From positions 1-9,021 of the forward strand of contig RPQK01000270.1 in the NCBI GenBank assembly GCA_003819755.1: a stretch of DNA of 9,021 nucleotides. The letters run 5' to 3'. Below the pieces are notes generated by a model. The model worked only from the letters and a program-made list of their open reading frames with translations, was not told the origin of the DNA and made no database searches. This document shows positions 1-5,919 of this stretch, in pieces. Numbering within the stretch: position 1 is the stretch's first letter; each line of letters opens with the position of its first letter. Source of the DNA: Acidobacteriota bacterium (lineage in GTDB: Bacteria; Acidobacteriota; UBA6911; RPQK01). The position numbers were made by a program, and so were the translations under genes.

Positions 1-195
1 CTGACTTCTGACTTCTGACTTCTGACTTCTTCTTTCCGCCTTCCGACTTCTTCTTTCCGCCTTCTGACTTCTGACTTCTGACTTCTGACTTCTGACTTCT
101 TTTCCCGACTTCTGACTTCTTCTTTCCGACTTCTGACTTCTGACTTCTGACTTCTGACTTCTTCTTTCCGACTTCTTCTTTCCGCCTTCTGACTT
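1..195. repeat. Heptamer tandem array, open at left edge
   Basis: The whole stretch parses into 7-base units with one 1-base deletion. I count 15 exact CTGACTT units. Between them are six composite units: four exact CTTCTTT+CCGCCTT or CTTCTTT+CCGACTT 14-mers of each kind combined with one further 14-mer (at 29, 50, 119, 161 and 175), and one 13-base variant at 99-111. A lone CCGACTT sits at 43-49. CTTCTTT is always followed by CCGACTT or CCGCCTT. The + strand is almost entirely pyrimidine. All units point the same way, so the array does not fold into a hairpin. It begins at base 1, so its full length is unknown, and it stops 29 bases before the first gene. No coding potential is visible. Repeats like this look familiar from acidobacterial intergenic regions, but that is from memory. 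Confidence 0.95.
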
Positions 196-216
196 CTCCT
201 GCAAAGACACTATTAT
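189..216 (+). promoter_or_regulatory. Probable promoter of the sugar reductase gene
   Basis: TATTAT at 211-216 matches the -10 consensus at 5 of 6 positions. Sixteen bases upstream, CTGACT at 189-194 matches TTGACA at 4 of 6, including the TGAC core. This -35-like element is the last unit of the heptamer array. The -10 ends 8 bases before the ATG at 225, so transcription would begin at about 223-225 and the mRNA would be leaderless or nearly so. No Shine-Dalgarno sequence precedes the start, which agrees. This is a consensus match only. Confidence 0.45.
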
Positions 217-224
217 AGATTGTG

Positions 225-1109
225 ATGACGAAGGGCGAGATTCTGATTACCGGAGCAAGTGGACAAATCGGCTGGCACCTCTGCCGCTATCTGGCGTCTC
301 AGGGCTATCGGGTCACGGGTACTTATCACTCGCACAAGCCTGCGCTGGAGGGCGTTGAGCTGCGCCAATGCGACCTCACGGATGTCGCCAGCCTCTCCTC
401 TGCGATCGGCGGAGATTACCAGGCCGTCATCCACGCTGCGGCCTATACGAACGTGGACAAGTGCGAGAAGTTTCCGGATATGGCGAGGCGGGTCAACGTG
501 GAGGCAATCGGCGCTCTGGCCAGCCTGTTTCCACCTGAGGTACGGTTTATCTGCATTTCGACAGATCTGGTCTTCAACGGGGAGCGGGGAAGGTATGGTG
601 AGACCGACCGGGTTGATCCGGTCAATATGTACGCCGAAACGAAAGCCGCCGGTGAAAAGGCGGCCCTGGGGCATCCGGGAGGTATCGTAGTGCGCCTCGC
701 GCTCGTATACGGGCCCGACACTCCGTTTTCGTTCGGCTTCAGTTCTGTCATGAAGGGTCTCCTGGAGGCCGGCAAACCTGTTCCGCTCTTTGTCGATCAA
801 TACAGAACTCCGGTCTACGTAGGCGATATTCTCCGGGCTTTGCAGAGGCTCGTGGAGCAAGACCCAAAGCACCGGATCTACCATCTGGGCGGGGCCGAGC
901 GTGTCAACCGGTGGGAGTTCGGCCGCCTGTTCGTTGACGTCTTTGGCTATGATCGTTCATTATTGCAGCCGGTCACGACGGAAAGCGTCGGTTTGGTAAG
1001 GCGAGGGAAAGACTGTTCGCTGGACTGCTCGAGGTTGGCGGCTGAGTTCGGCTTTCGGCCCTCCGGTGTCCTCGAAGGACTGCGCCGGATGAAGCAAGGT
1101 GTTTACTGA
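225..1109 (+). CDS. RmlD-like NAD(P)-dependent sugar reductase (extended SDR)
   Basis: This is a 294-residue extended short-chain dehydrogenase/reductase of the dTDP-4-dehydrorhamnose reductase (RmlD) superfamily, expected to be cytoplasmic and to act on a nucleotide sugar. Visible features, numbered from the GTG at 222: the dinucleotide-binding loop GASGQIG at 11-17, AAAYTNVDKCE at 72-82, STD at 113-115, and the catalytic pair Tyr137/Lys141 in YAETK. The DQYRTPVYVGDI segment at 192-203 is typical of RmlD relatives. Length is normal for the family (about 280-300). GTG at 222 and ATG at 225 are both possible starts. I chose ATG because of its spacing to the -10 element and because no ribosome-binding site favours GTG. 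The carbamoyltransferase that follows suggests a role in making or modifying a sugar. The exact substrate is unknown; the related MAT2B-like branch is an alternative, so no symbol is given. Confidence 0.88.
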   Translation: MTKGEILITGASGQIGWHLCRYLASQGYRVTGTYHSHKPALEGVELRQCDLTDVASLSSAIGGDYQAVIHAAAYTNVDKCEKFPDMARRVNVEAIGALASLFPPEVRFICISTDLVFNGERGRYGETDRVDPVNMYAETKAAGEKAALGHPGGIVVRLALVYGPDTPFSFGFSSVMKGLLEAGKPVPLFVDQYRTPVYVGDILRALQRLVEQDPKHRIYHLGGAERVNRWEFGRLFVDVFGYDRSLLQPVTTESVGLVRRGKDCSLDCSRLAAEFGFRPSGVLEGLRRMKQGVY

Positions 1110-1116
1110 TCTCGGG

Positions 1117-1140
1117 AGTGCAGGCAGGGATGCCCGCACT
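1117..1140. repeat. REP-like imperfect hairpin
   Basis: Bases 1117-1126 pair with 1131-1140 in a 10-bp stem with one A/C mismatch, closed by GGGA, a GNRA-type tetraloop. It lies in the 52-base gap after the reductase stop and 21 bases before the carbamoyltransferase ATG. There is no T-run after it, so a terminator is unlikely; it may affect mRNA stability or translation of the next gene. Read in the upstream in-frame extension it encodes SAGRDAR, a string typical of intergenic palindromes mistranslated as protein. Confidence 0.6.
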
Positions 1141-1161
1141 GCCAGCACTGACAAGCCCAAC

Positions 1162-2886
1162 ATGCTGATTCTCGGTATTTCGGCCTTCTATCATGACAGC
1201 GCGGCCTGCCTGCTGCGCGATGGCCAGATCGTGGCGGCCGCCCAGGAGGAACGGTTCACCCGCGTCAAGCATGACAGCTCCTTCCCCGAGCAGGCCATCA
1301 AGACCTGTCTGGACATCGCCGGCTCGAGGATCGGCGACGTGGACTTTGTCGTCTTCTACGAGAAGCCTTTTCTCAAGTTCGAGCGGCTCCTGGAGACTTA
1401 CCTCAAGCGGACGCCTCGCGGTTTCCGGTCGTACTTTAAGGTCGTGCCCCTCTGGATGAAGGACAAGTTGTGGATGAAGCACTCCATTCAGCAGGAACTG
1501 GACTATGACCGGGAGATTCTGTTCAGCGAGCACCATGAATCGCATGCCGCCGCCGCCTTCTTTCCTTCCCCTTTCGAATCGGCGGCGATCTTGACGGTCG
1601 ACGGCGTTGGCGAATGGACCACGACAGCTTATGGGAAGGGGGAAGGCAACGACCTTACGCTGGATTGCGAAGTTCGCTTCCCGCACTCGTTGGGTTTGCT
1701 TTATACCGCCTTCACTTACTACCTTGGTTTTAAACCGAATTCTGATGAGTACAAAGTGATGGGGCTGGCGCCTTATGGCCATCCGGTTTTCCGCAGCCAG
1801 ATTGAGGAGGAGTTGATCGAGCTTCACGATGACGGTTCGTTCCGGCTGAATCTGGATTATTTCAACTATGAAACGGGTTTCACGATGACCTCCGATCTTT
1901 TCCACCGGCGTTTTGGAGGCCCACCGCGCAAGTCCAAGGACACGCTGACCGAGCGGCACAAGAACCTCGCCGCTTCCATTCAAAAGGTGACGGAGGAGGT
2001 AATGCTCGGGCTGTGCCGCAGGGTTCGGGAGGAAACCGGCGAGGATCGAATTTGCCTGGGCGGAGGCGTGGCTCTGAACTGCGTCGCGAACGGCAGAATC
2101 CTGCGAGAAAGCGGGTTTCGCGATCTCTGGATTCAGCCGGCAGCCGGCGATGCCGGCGGGGCTCTCGGGGCGGCCCTCGCTGTGTACCATCGGTTCCTGG
2201 GTAAACCGCGGGAGGCGAATCAATCGTGTGACGGCATGCGGGGCGCTTTGCTTGGACCGGGTTTCGGTCGGGAGAGCGTCCGACAAGTGCTCGAACGCGT
2301 CGGAGCAAGGTACGAAGAACTGGCGGAAACGGAGTTGATTGCGCGGACCTGCGAGGAACTGAGAAAAGGAGCGGTGGTTGGCTGGTTTCAGGGCCGAATG
2401 GAGTTTGGACCGCGGGCCCTCGGAAACCGTAGCATTCTGGCCGATCCGCGACGGCCGGAAATGCAGCGAAAGCTGAACCTGAGCATAAAGTTCCGGGAAT
2501 CGTTTCGCCCTTTTGCCCCGTCGGTGCTCGAGGAAAAACAAGCCGAGTTCTTCCAAAATGAGCACCCGAGCCCGTACATGCTCCTGGTTGGACCGGTGAA
2601 CGATTCCAGGCGGGCGGGCATCCCTGCGGTTACTCACGTTGATGGTTCAGCGCGCATCCAGACAGTCAGTGAGCAACAAAACGGGCGATATTATCGTCTG
2701 ATCCGTGCGTTTGAAGAACTGACCGGCTGCCCGATTCTTGTGAATACGAGCTTCAACGTCCGCAACGAGCCGATCGTCTGCTCCCCGCAGGATGCGTACA
2801 ACTGTTTTATGCGGACCAAGATGGACGTGCTCGTGATGGAGGATTTCTTCCTCACAAAGGAAGGCCAGGTATGGGAACGTCCGTAA
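1162..2886 (+). CDS. O-carbamoyltransferase, NodU/CmcH/TobZ family
   Basis: This 574-residue enzyme of known family transfers a carbamoyl group from carbamoyl phosphate, through carbamoyl-adenylate, to a hydroxyl of a sugar or natural product. The N-terminal Kae1-like domain opens with LGISAFYHDSAACLL (4-18) and contains the metal-binding HHESHAAAAF (124-133), VDGVGEW (146-152) and LGGGVALNC (299-307). The C-terminal YrdC-like domain shows FGPRALGNRSILADPR (415-430), IPAVTHVDGSAR (487-498) and NTSFN (528-532). Length is typical. An in-frame GTG at 1099 would add 21 residues, but these come from the intergenic hairpin and do not resemble the family. The ATG at 1162 directly starts the conserved domain, although no clear Shine-Dalgarno precedes it. 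It probably shares a transcript with the reductase. Its 3' end overlaps the SxtJ-like gene, and that pairing is also known from saxitoxin clusters (sxtI-sxtJ). The acceptor is unknown; a surface glycan sugar is my inference. Confidence 0.95.
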   Translation: MLILGISAFYHDSAACLLRDGQIVAAAQEERFTRVKHDSSFPEQAIKTCLDIAGSRIGDVDFVVFYEKPFLKFERLLETYLKRTPRGFRSYFKVVPLWMKDKLWMKHSIQQELDYDREILFSEHHESHAAAAFFPSPFESAAILTVDGVGEWTTTAYGKGEGNDLTLDCEVRFPHSLGLLYTAFTYYLGFKPNSDEYKVMGLAPYGHPVFRSQIEEELIELHDDGSFRLNLDYFNYETGFTMTSDLFHRRFGGPPRKSKDTLTERHKNLAASIQKVTEEVMLGLCRRVREETGEDRICLGGGVALNCVANGRILRESGFRDLWIQPAAGDAGGALGAALAVYHRFLGKPREANQSCDGMRGALLGPGFGRESVRQVLERVGARYEELAETELIARTCEELRKGAVVGWFQGRMEFGPRALGNRSILADPRRPEMQRKLNLSIKFRESFRPFAPSVLEEKQAEFFQNEHPSPYMLLVGPVNDSRRAGIPAVTHVDGSARIQTVSEQQNGRYYRLIRAFEELTGCPILVNTSFNVRNEPIVCSPQDAYNCFMRTKMDVLVMEDFFLTKEGQVWERP

Positions 2887-3113
2887 GGAGAGTCATCGAG
2901 CGCGTCAAGGCCGCCGGGAGACCTTTGTACCGGGCGTGGATGAAGTTCGCCCGGCTGCTCGCGCGGGTGAACACGTTTCTTTTGATGGCCTTCTCGTTTT
3001 ATGTGCTGGTATTGCCGATCGGGCTGATTCGCCGTCTGGTGAGCGGCGAGGAGCCGAAAGGCTGGATCCGACGCGAGCCGCTGGCCAGGGAGCATTTCAG
3101 GAAGCAGTTCTAA
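2871..3113 (+). CDS. Small single-span membrane protein, SxtJ-like C-terminal half
   Basis: This is an 80-residue protein with a basic N-terminus (about 1-33), one hydrophobic span (about 34-57, NTFLLMAFSFYVLVLPIGLI) and a basic tail ending REHFRKQF. The pattern of W-x-K upstream, LLARVNT leading into the span, a Pro-Ile-Gly-Leu-Ile-x-Arg-Leu exit and a late GWIRRE resembles what I recall of SxtJ-family proteins, which have two spans and about 130 residues. Here the first span appears to be absent. The gene overlaps the carbamoyltransferase by 16 bases, and AAAGGAAGG at 2856-2864 supplies a Shine-Dalgarno sequence about 9 bases before the ATG. SxtJ and SxtK homologues are known to sit beside O-carbamoyltransferases without an assigned biochemical role. 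A membrane anchor or partner for the carbamoyltransferase is plausible inference. No SxtK/DUF5989-like gene is visible. The ORF is convincing; the family call is moderate. Confidence 0.78.
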   Translation: MGTSVRRVIERVKAAGRPLYRAWMKFARLLARVNTFLLMAFSFYVLVLPIGLIRRLVSGEEPKGWIRREPLAREHFRKQF

Positions 3114-3120
3114 GGTTTAC

Positions 3121-3204
3121 AGGACCTCAAGGACCGCAAAGACCTCAAGGACAACCGAAGTCTCTCGGTTGTCCTTGAGGTCTTTGCGGTCCTTGAGGTC
3201 TTTT
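3121..3204 (+). terminator. Long perfect hairpin terminator of the first transcription unit
   Basis: Bases 3123-3158 are perfectly complementary to 3165-3200, giving a 36-bp stem with a 6-base loop (3159-3164). An A-T pair and a G/T wobble extend it at the base, and TTTT (3201-3204) follows. Each arm is four 9-base units: GACCTCAAG, GACCGCAAA, GACCTCAAG, GACAACCGA, then their reverse complements. The T-run lies only on the + side, so it fits an intrinsic terminator for rightward transcription, 7 bases after the SxtJ-like stop codon. It is far longer than normal terminators (usually under 20 bp), which suggests that repeat dynamics shaped it. Confidence 0.75.
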
Positions 3205-3208
3205 CTGG

Positions 3209-3217
3209 TGATACAAT
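3209..3217 (+). promoter_or_regulatory. Extended -10 promoter for the ABC exporter unit
   Basis: TG-A-TACAAT forms an extended -10 element: a TG one base upstream of a hexamer with 5 of 6 consensus bases. It ends 8 bases before the ATG at 3226, the same spacing as at the first gene. Transcription would start at about 3224-3226, giving a leaderless or near-leaderless message, and there is no Shine-Dalgarno sequence in the gap. No good -35 exists at normal spacing, as expected for extended -10 promoters. It lies immediately downstream of the terminator. Confidence 0.5.
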
Positions 3218-3225
3218 TCCCCCGA

Positions 3226-5037
3226 ATGTCCGATTTCAGGAAGCTTCTCCCGTACATACGCTCTTATCTTCACCTTCTGGCCATGTCGATGGTTTTGCTG
3301 GTTATCAGCGGTGCCCTGGAAGCCGGCATAGTTCTGATGCTGGAACCGATTTTCAACCAGTGGTCATCGTCGGGCGCTTCGGCGCAGAGCACGCAACTGG
3401 TTCGTCATGTTCTTCAGCCGCTTCGCCGGCTTGGCCTTAACGACCAGAGCATTCCTCAGATTGCTCTGCTGCTGGTGCTTTTCTCTTTTTTTAAGGGAGT
3501 TTGCCTGTACTTCGCTGAGTACGCCATGAGTTACAGCGGCCTCCAGGTCGTGGCCTCCCTTCGCAAGGACCTGTACAGCCACCTTCTGAACCAGTCGCTG
3601 GCTTTCTACTCCCGGAACTCGACCGGGAAGCTGATGGCCCGGGTGATAACCGACACGGAACGGATTCAGGAAACTGTCAGCAAGACCCTGGCCGACTACG
3701 CCCGGCAGAGCATTCTCCTCGTGGCCTTTCTGGTGATCATCTTTCTGCTCGATTGGAAACTGGCGCTGCTCTCGCTGCTCATCGCCCCGTTCGTCCTCGT
3801 GATCACGTTGCGCCTGGGGCGCCGCGTCAGGAAGGCGAGCACACACAGCCAGGAGAATCTCTCGGAGATTTCGAATAATCTGCAGGAGACGATCGCCGGG
3901 CAACGGATTGTGAAGGCCTTCAGTATGGAGCCTTACGAGAGGAGCAAGTTCGACAAGGCGGTCGACCTGCTCGTCGGAGCAAGTCTCAGAGTGGTCCGTA
4001 CGAGCGCTCTTAATTCACCGGTGGTCGAGTTCGTCGGCTATTTCGCGTTCGTCCCGTTCCTGTTCTATGCTCATTATCAGATCAGCCGTGACGCCCTGAC
4101 CCTCGGGGCCTTTGCCACGTTTGTTGTTTCTATTTTCCGGCTGTGGGAGCCGATGCGGAAGATCTCACGGATGCATCTGCATATCCAGCAGGCTTTCGCG
4201 TCCTCGACGAGGGTTTTTGAGCTTCTTGAAACCCGGCTGGAGATCGTGGATGCGCCGGACGCTCGTCCGCTGCCTGCGTTTCAGTCAGATATCTGCTTTG
4301 AAAGTGTGTCGTTTGGTTACAAGACTCATTCACGCAGTCCTGTCCTCCACCATATCGACCTGAAGATCAGGGCGGGAGAGGTGGTCGCCCTGGTCGGGCC
4401 GAGCGGGGCAGGGAAGACGACGCTGGCGGGCCTGATTCCGCGCTTTTACGACCCGACCGAGGGCCGGGTTACGATCGACGGTATCGATATCCGCGGGGTT
4501 AGCCAGAAGTCGTTGCGCAGGCAGATTGCGGTCGTGACGCAGGACACCTTCCTGTTCAACGACACGGTCCGCAACAACATTTCCTACGGTCGAGAGGACT
4601 GTACTCTGGACGAGATCGTCGAGGCGGCGAAGGCTGCGCTGATTCACGAGTTTGTGGTCAGTCTCCCCCAGGCGTATGAGACGGTCATCGGCGAGCGGGG
4701 CCAACTGGTCTCAGGCGGGCAGCGCCAGCGCCTGGCGATTGCGCGTGCGATTTTGAAGAACGCGCCGATCCTGATTTTGGACGAGGCGACTTCTTCGCTG
4801 GACTCGGAGTCCGAGAGGCTTGTCCAGGAAGCGATCTATAACCTTATGCAGCGAAGGACCACTCTGGTCATCGCCCACCGGCTGTCGACGGTCCGAATTG
4901 CTGACCGAATCGTGGTGATGCAGGGAGGCCGAATCGTCGAGGTGGGGGATCACGAGAGCCTGATGTCAGGCTCCGGCGTGTATCGAAGACTGCACGACCT
5001 GCAATTCAGCCAGGAGGGCACCCTGAGTCACGGGTGA
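3226..5037 (+). CDS. MsbA-type lipid/oligosaccharide ABC exporter (fused TMD-NBD)
   Basis: This 603-residue half-transporter should dimerise in the inner membrane and flip lipid A-core or another lipid-linked product using ATP. Six hydrophobic spans lie at roughly 15-38, 77-97, 160-177, 179-197, 265-285 and 289-306. The nucleotide-binding domain follows from about 355: A-loop Tyr365, Walker A GPSGAGKTT (391-399), Q-loop Gln439, signature VSGGQ (495-499), Walker B ILILDE (515-520) and switch His551 in AHRLSTV. All catalytic elements are intact. An in-frame TTG at 3169 would add 19 residues (mostly RSL repeats), but these are translated terminator stem; ATG at 3226 gives the usual MsbA-type N-terminus. 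It heads the second unit, 12 bases before yicC. Family membership is firm. The cargo could be lipid A, or a glycan made with the neighbouring carbamoyltransferase, so no symbol is given. Confidence 0.95.
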   Translation: MSDFRKLLPYIRSYLHLLAMSMVLLVISGALEAGIVLMLEPIFNQWSSSGASAQSTQLVRHVLQPLRRLGLNDQSIPQIALLLVLFSFFKGVCLYFAEYAMSYSGLQVVASLRKDLYSHLLNQSLAFYSRNSTGKLMARVITDTERIQETVSKTLADYARQSILLVAFLVIIFLLDWKLALLSLLIAPFVLVITLRLGRRVRKASTHSQENLSEISNNLQETIAGQRIVKAFSMEPYERSKFDKAVDLLVGASLRVVRTSALNSPVVEFVGYFAFVPFLFYAHYQISRDALTLGAFATFVVSIFRLWEPMRKISRMHLHIQQAFASSTRVFELLETRLEIVDAPDARPLPAFQSDICFESVSFGYKTHSRSPVLHHIDLKIRAGEVVALVGPSGAGKTTLAGLIPRFYDPTEGRVTIDGIDIRGVSQKSLRRQIAVVTQDTFLFNDTVRNNISYGREDCTLDEIVEAAKAALIHEFVVSLPQAYETVIGERGQLVSGGQRQRLAIARAILKNAPILILDEATSSLDSESERLVQEAIYNLMQRRTTLVIAHRLSTVRIADRIVVMQGGRIVEVGDHESLMSGSGVYRRLHDLQFSQEGTLSHG

Positions 5038-5049
5038 GGATTAACGACT

Positions 5050-5919
5050 ATGCGAAGCATGACCGGGTTTGGACACACGGAAACGACCATCGGAAACCTC
5101 ACGGTCTCGGTGGATGTTAAGGCGGTCAACGGGCGGTATCTGGACATGAACGTGCGGCTGCCACGCGAACTGGCGGCCCTCGAACCGGACATCAGGGCCG
5201 AAGTTCAGGGCCGGGTGGCCCGGGGTCGCGTCGACGTCATCATAACCACGTCCTACGCGGCCGGCCAACAAGACATAAACGAAGCGGCGCTTGAGGCCTA
5301 CGTGGCGGTGGCATCCAAGCTCAACACCCGGGGGATTCCTGGAGAATTGAGTATCGCAACGCTTCTCCAGTTACCCGGCATTACAGGCACTCCGCAGTTT
5401 GATTTCTCCTCCGATGAAGTGAAGATTACGATCCGTTCTGCCGTTGGGAAGGCCGTGGCGCATGTTGTTGCTTCCAGAGAGGCGGAGGGCGAGGCGCTGA
5501 AGCGGGATTTGAGCAGTCGCCTGGCTGCTCTGCGCGGCCTCGTTGAGGCCATTGCTGCCCGTGCCGCCGGTAGCCAGGAGTATTACTTTCAAAAACTGAA
5601 AGAACGACTGGACGAGGCCCTTTCCGAGCAGTCGGTCGATCAAAGCCGCCTCGCTCAGGAACTGATCTACTACGTCGAGCGCTCCGACTCCGCGGAAGAG
5701 ATAACCCGTCTGCTTTCGCACCTCCACCGTTTCAATCAGTATCTGGAGAAGGCCGACTCAGAGAACGTGGGCAAGCAACTGGACTTTCTTTGCCAGGAAA
5801 TGAACCGGGAGATGAACACTATTCTGTCGAAGTCCCCGTTTGCCGACGTCGCCCAGACAGGCGTCGAGGGCAAGGCGGAGATCGAGAAGATCCGGGAGCA
5901 GGTTCAAAATGTCGAATAA
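5050..5919 (+). CDS. yicC: YicC-family endoribonuclease
   Basis: This 289-residue YicC protein has the usual length. It begins with the family signature MRSMTGFG (1-8), followed by VKAVNGRYLDMNVRLP (23-38). It ends with the conserved C-terminal domain: RLLSHLHRF (220-228), GKQLDFLCQEMNRE (241-254), NTILSKS (256-262) and a terminal REQVQNVE. The family is reported to cleave RNA and, in Escherichia coli, to affect sRNA decay. The start is well supported: GAGGA (5036-5040) overlaps the exporter stop codon and lies 9 bases before the ATG. It overlaps gmk by 11 bases, and yicC-gmk-rpoZ-coaBC is a widespread conserved order. The DUF370/RemA gene often found between yicC and gmk in Firmicutes is absent. 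Confidence 0.96.
   Translation: MRSMTGFGHTETTIGNLTVSVDVKAVNGRYLDMNVRLPRELAALEPDIRAEVQGRVARGRVDVIITTSYAAGQQDINEAALEAYVAVASKLNTRGIPGELSIATLLQLPGITGTPQFDFSSDEVKITIRSAVGKAVAHVVASREAEGEALKRDLSSRLAALRGLVEAIAARAAGSQEYYFQKLKERLDEALSEQSVDQSRLAQELIYYVERSDSAEEITRLLSHLHRFNQYLEKADSENVGKQLDFLCQEMNREMNTILSKSPFADVAQTGVEGKAEIEKIREQVQNVE

Noticed and set aside
1..195. Possible CRISPR array
   Set aside because: Units are 7 or 14 bases with no unique spacers, so it is a plain tandem array.
213..884. Minus-strand open frame of 223 codons opposite the sugar reductase
   Set aside because: It shadows a well-supported SDR gene and shows no domain.
2614..2627. 14-base inverse match to the 1124-1137 hairpin segment, inside the carbamoyltransferase, suggesting a repeat inserted in the coding sequence
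   Set aside because: The bases encode part of AGIPAVTHVDG, and IPAVTHVDG is a conserved carbamoyltransferase motif. The match is short and most likely chance.
973..2637. Long minus-strand open frame (554 codons) opposite the carbamoyltransferase
   Set aside because: It lies antisense to a gene with full family motifs. Its translation is rich in Arg/Pro/His without recognisable domains, as expected for a shadow frame in GC-rich DNA.
3364..3903. Minus-strand open frame of 179 codons opposite the ABC exporter
   Set aside because: The translation is of low complexity (many Gln/Glu/Arg), antisense to conserved transmembrane coding sequence, and has no domain.
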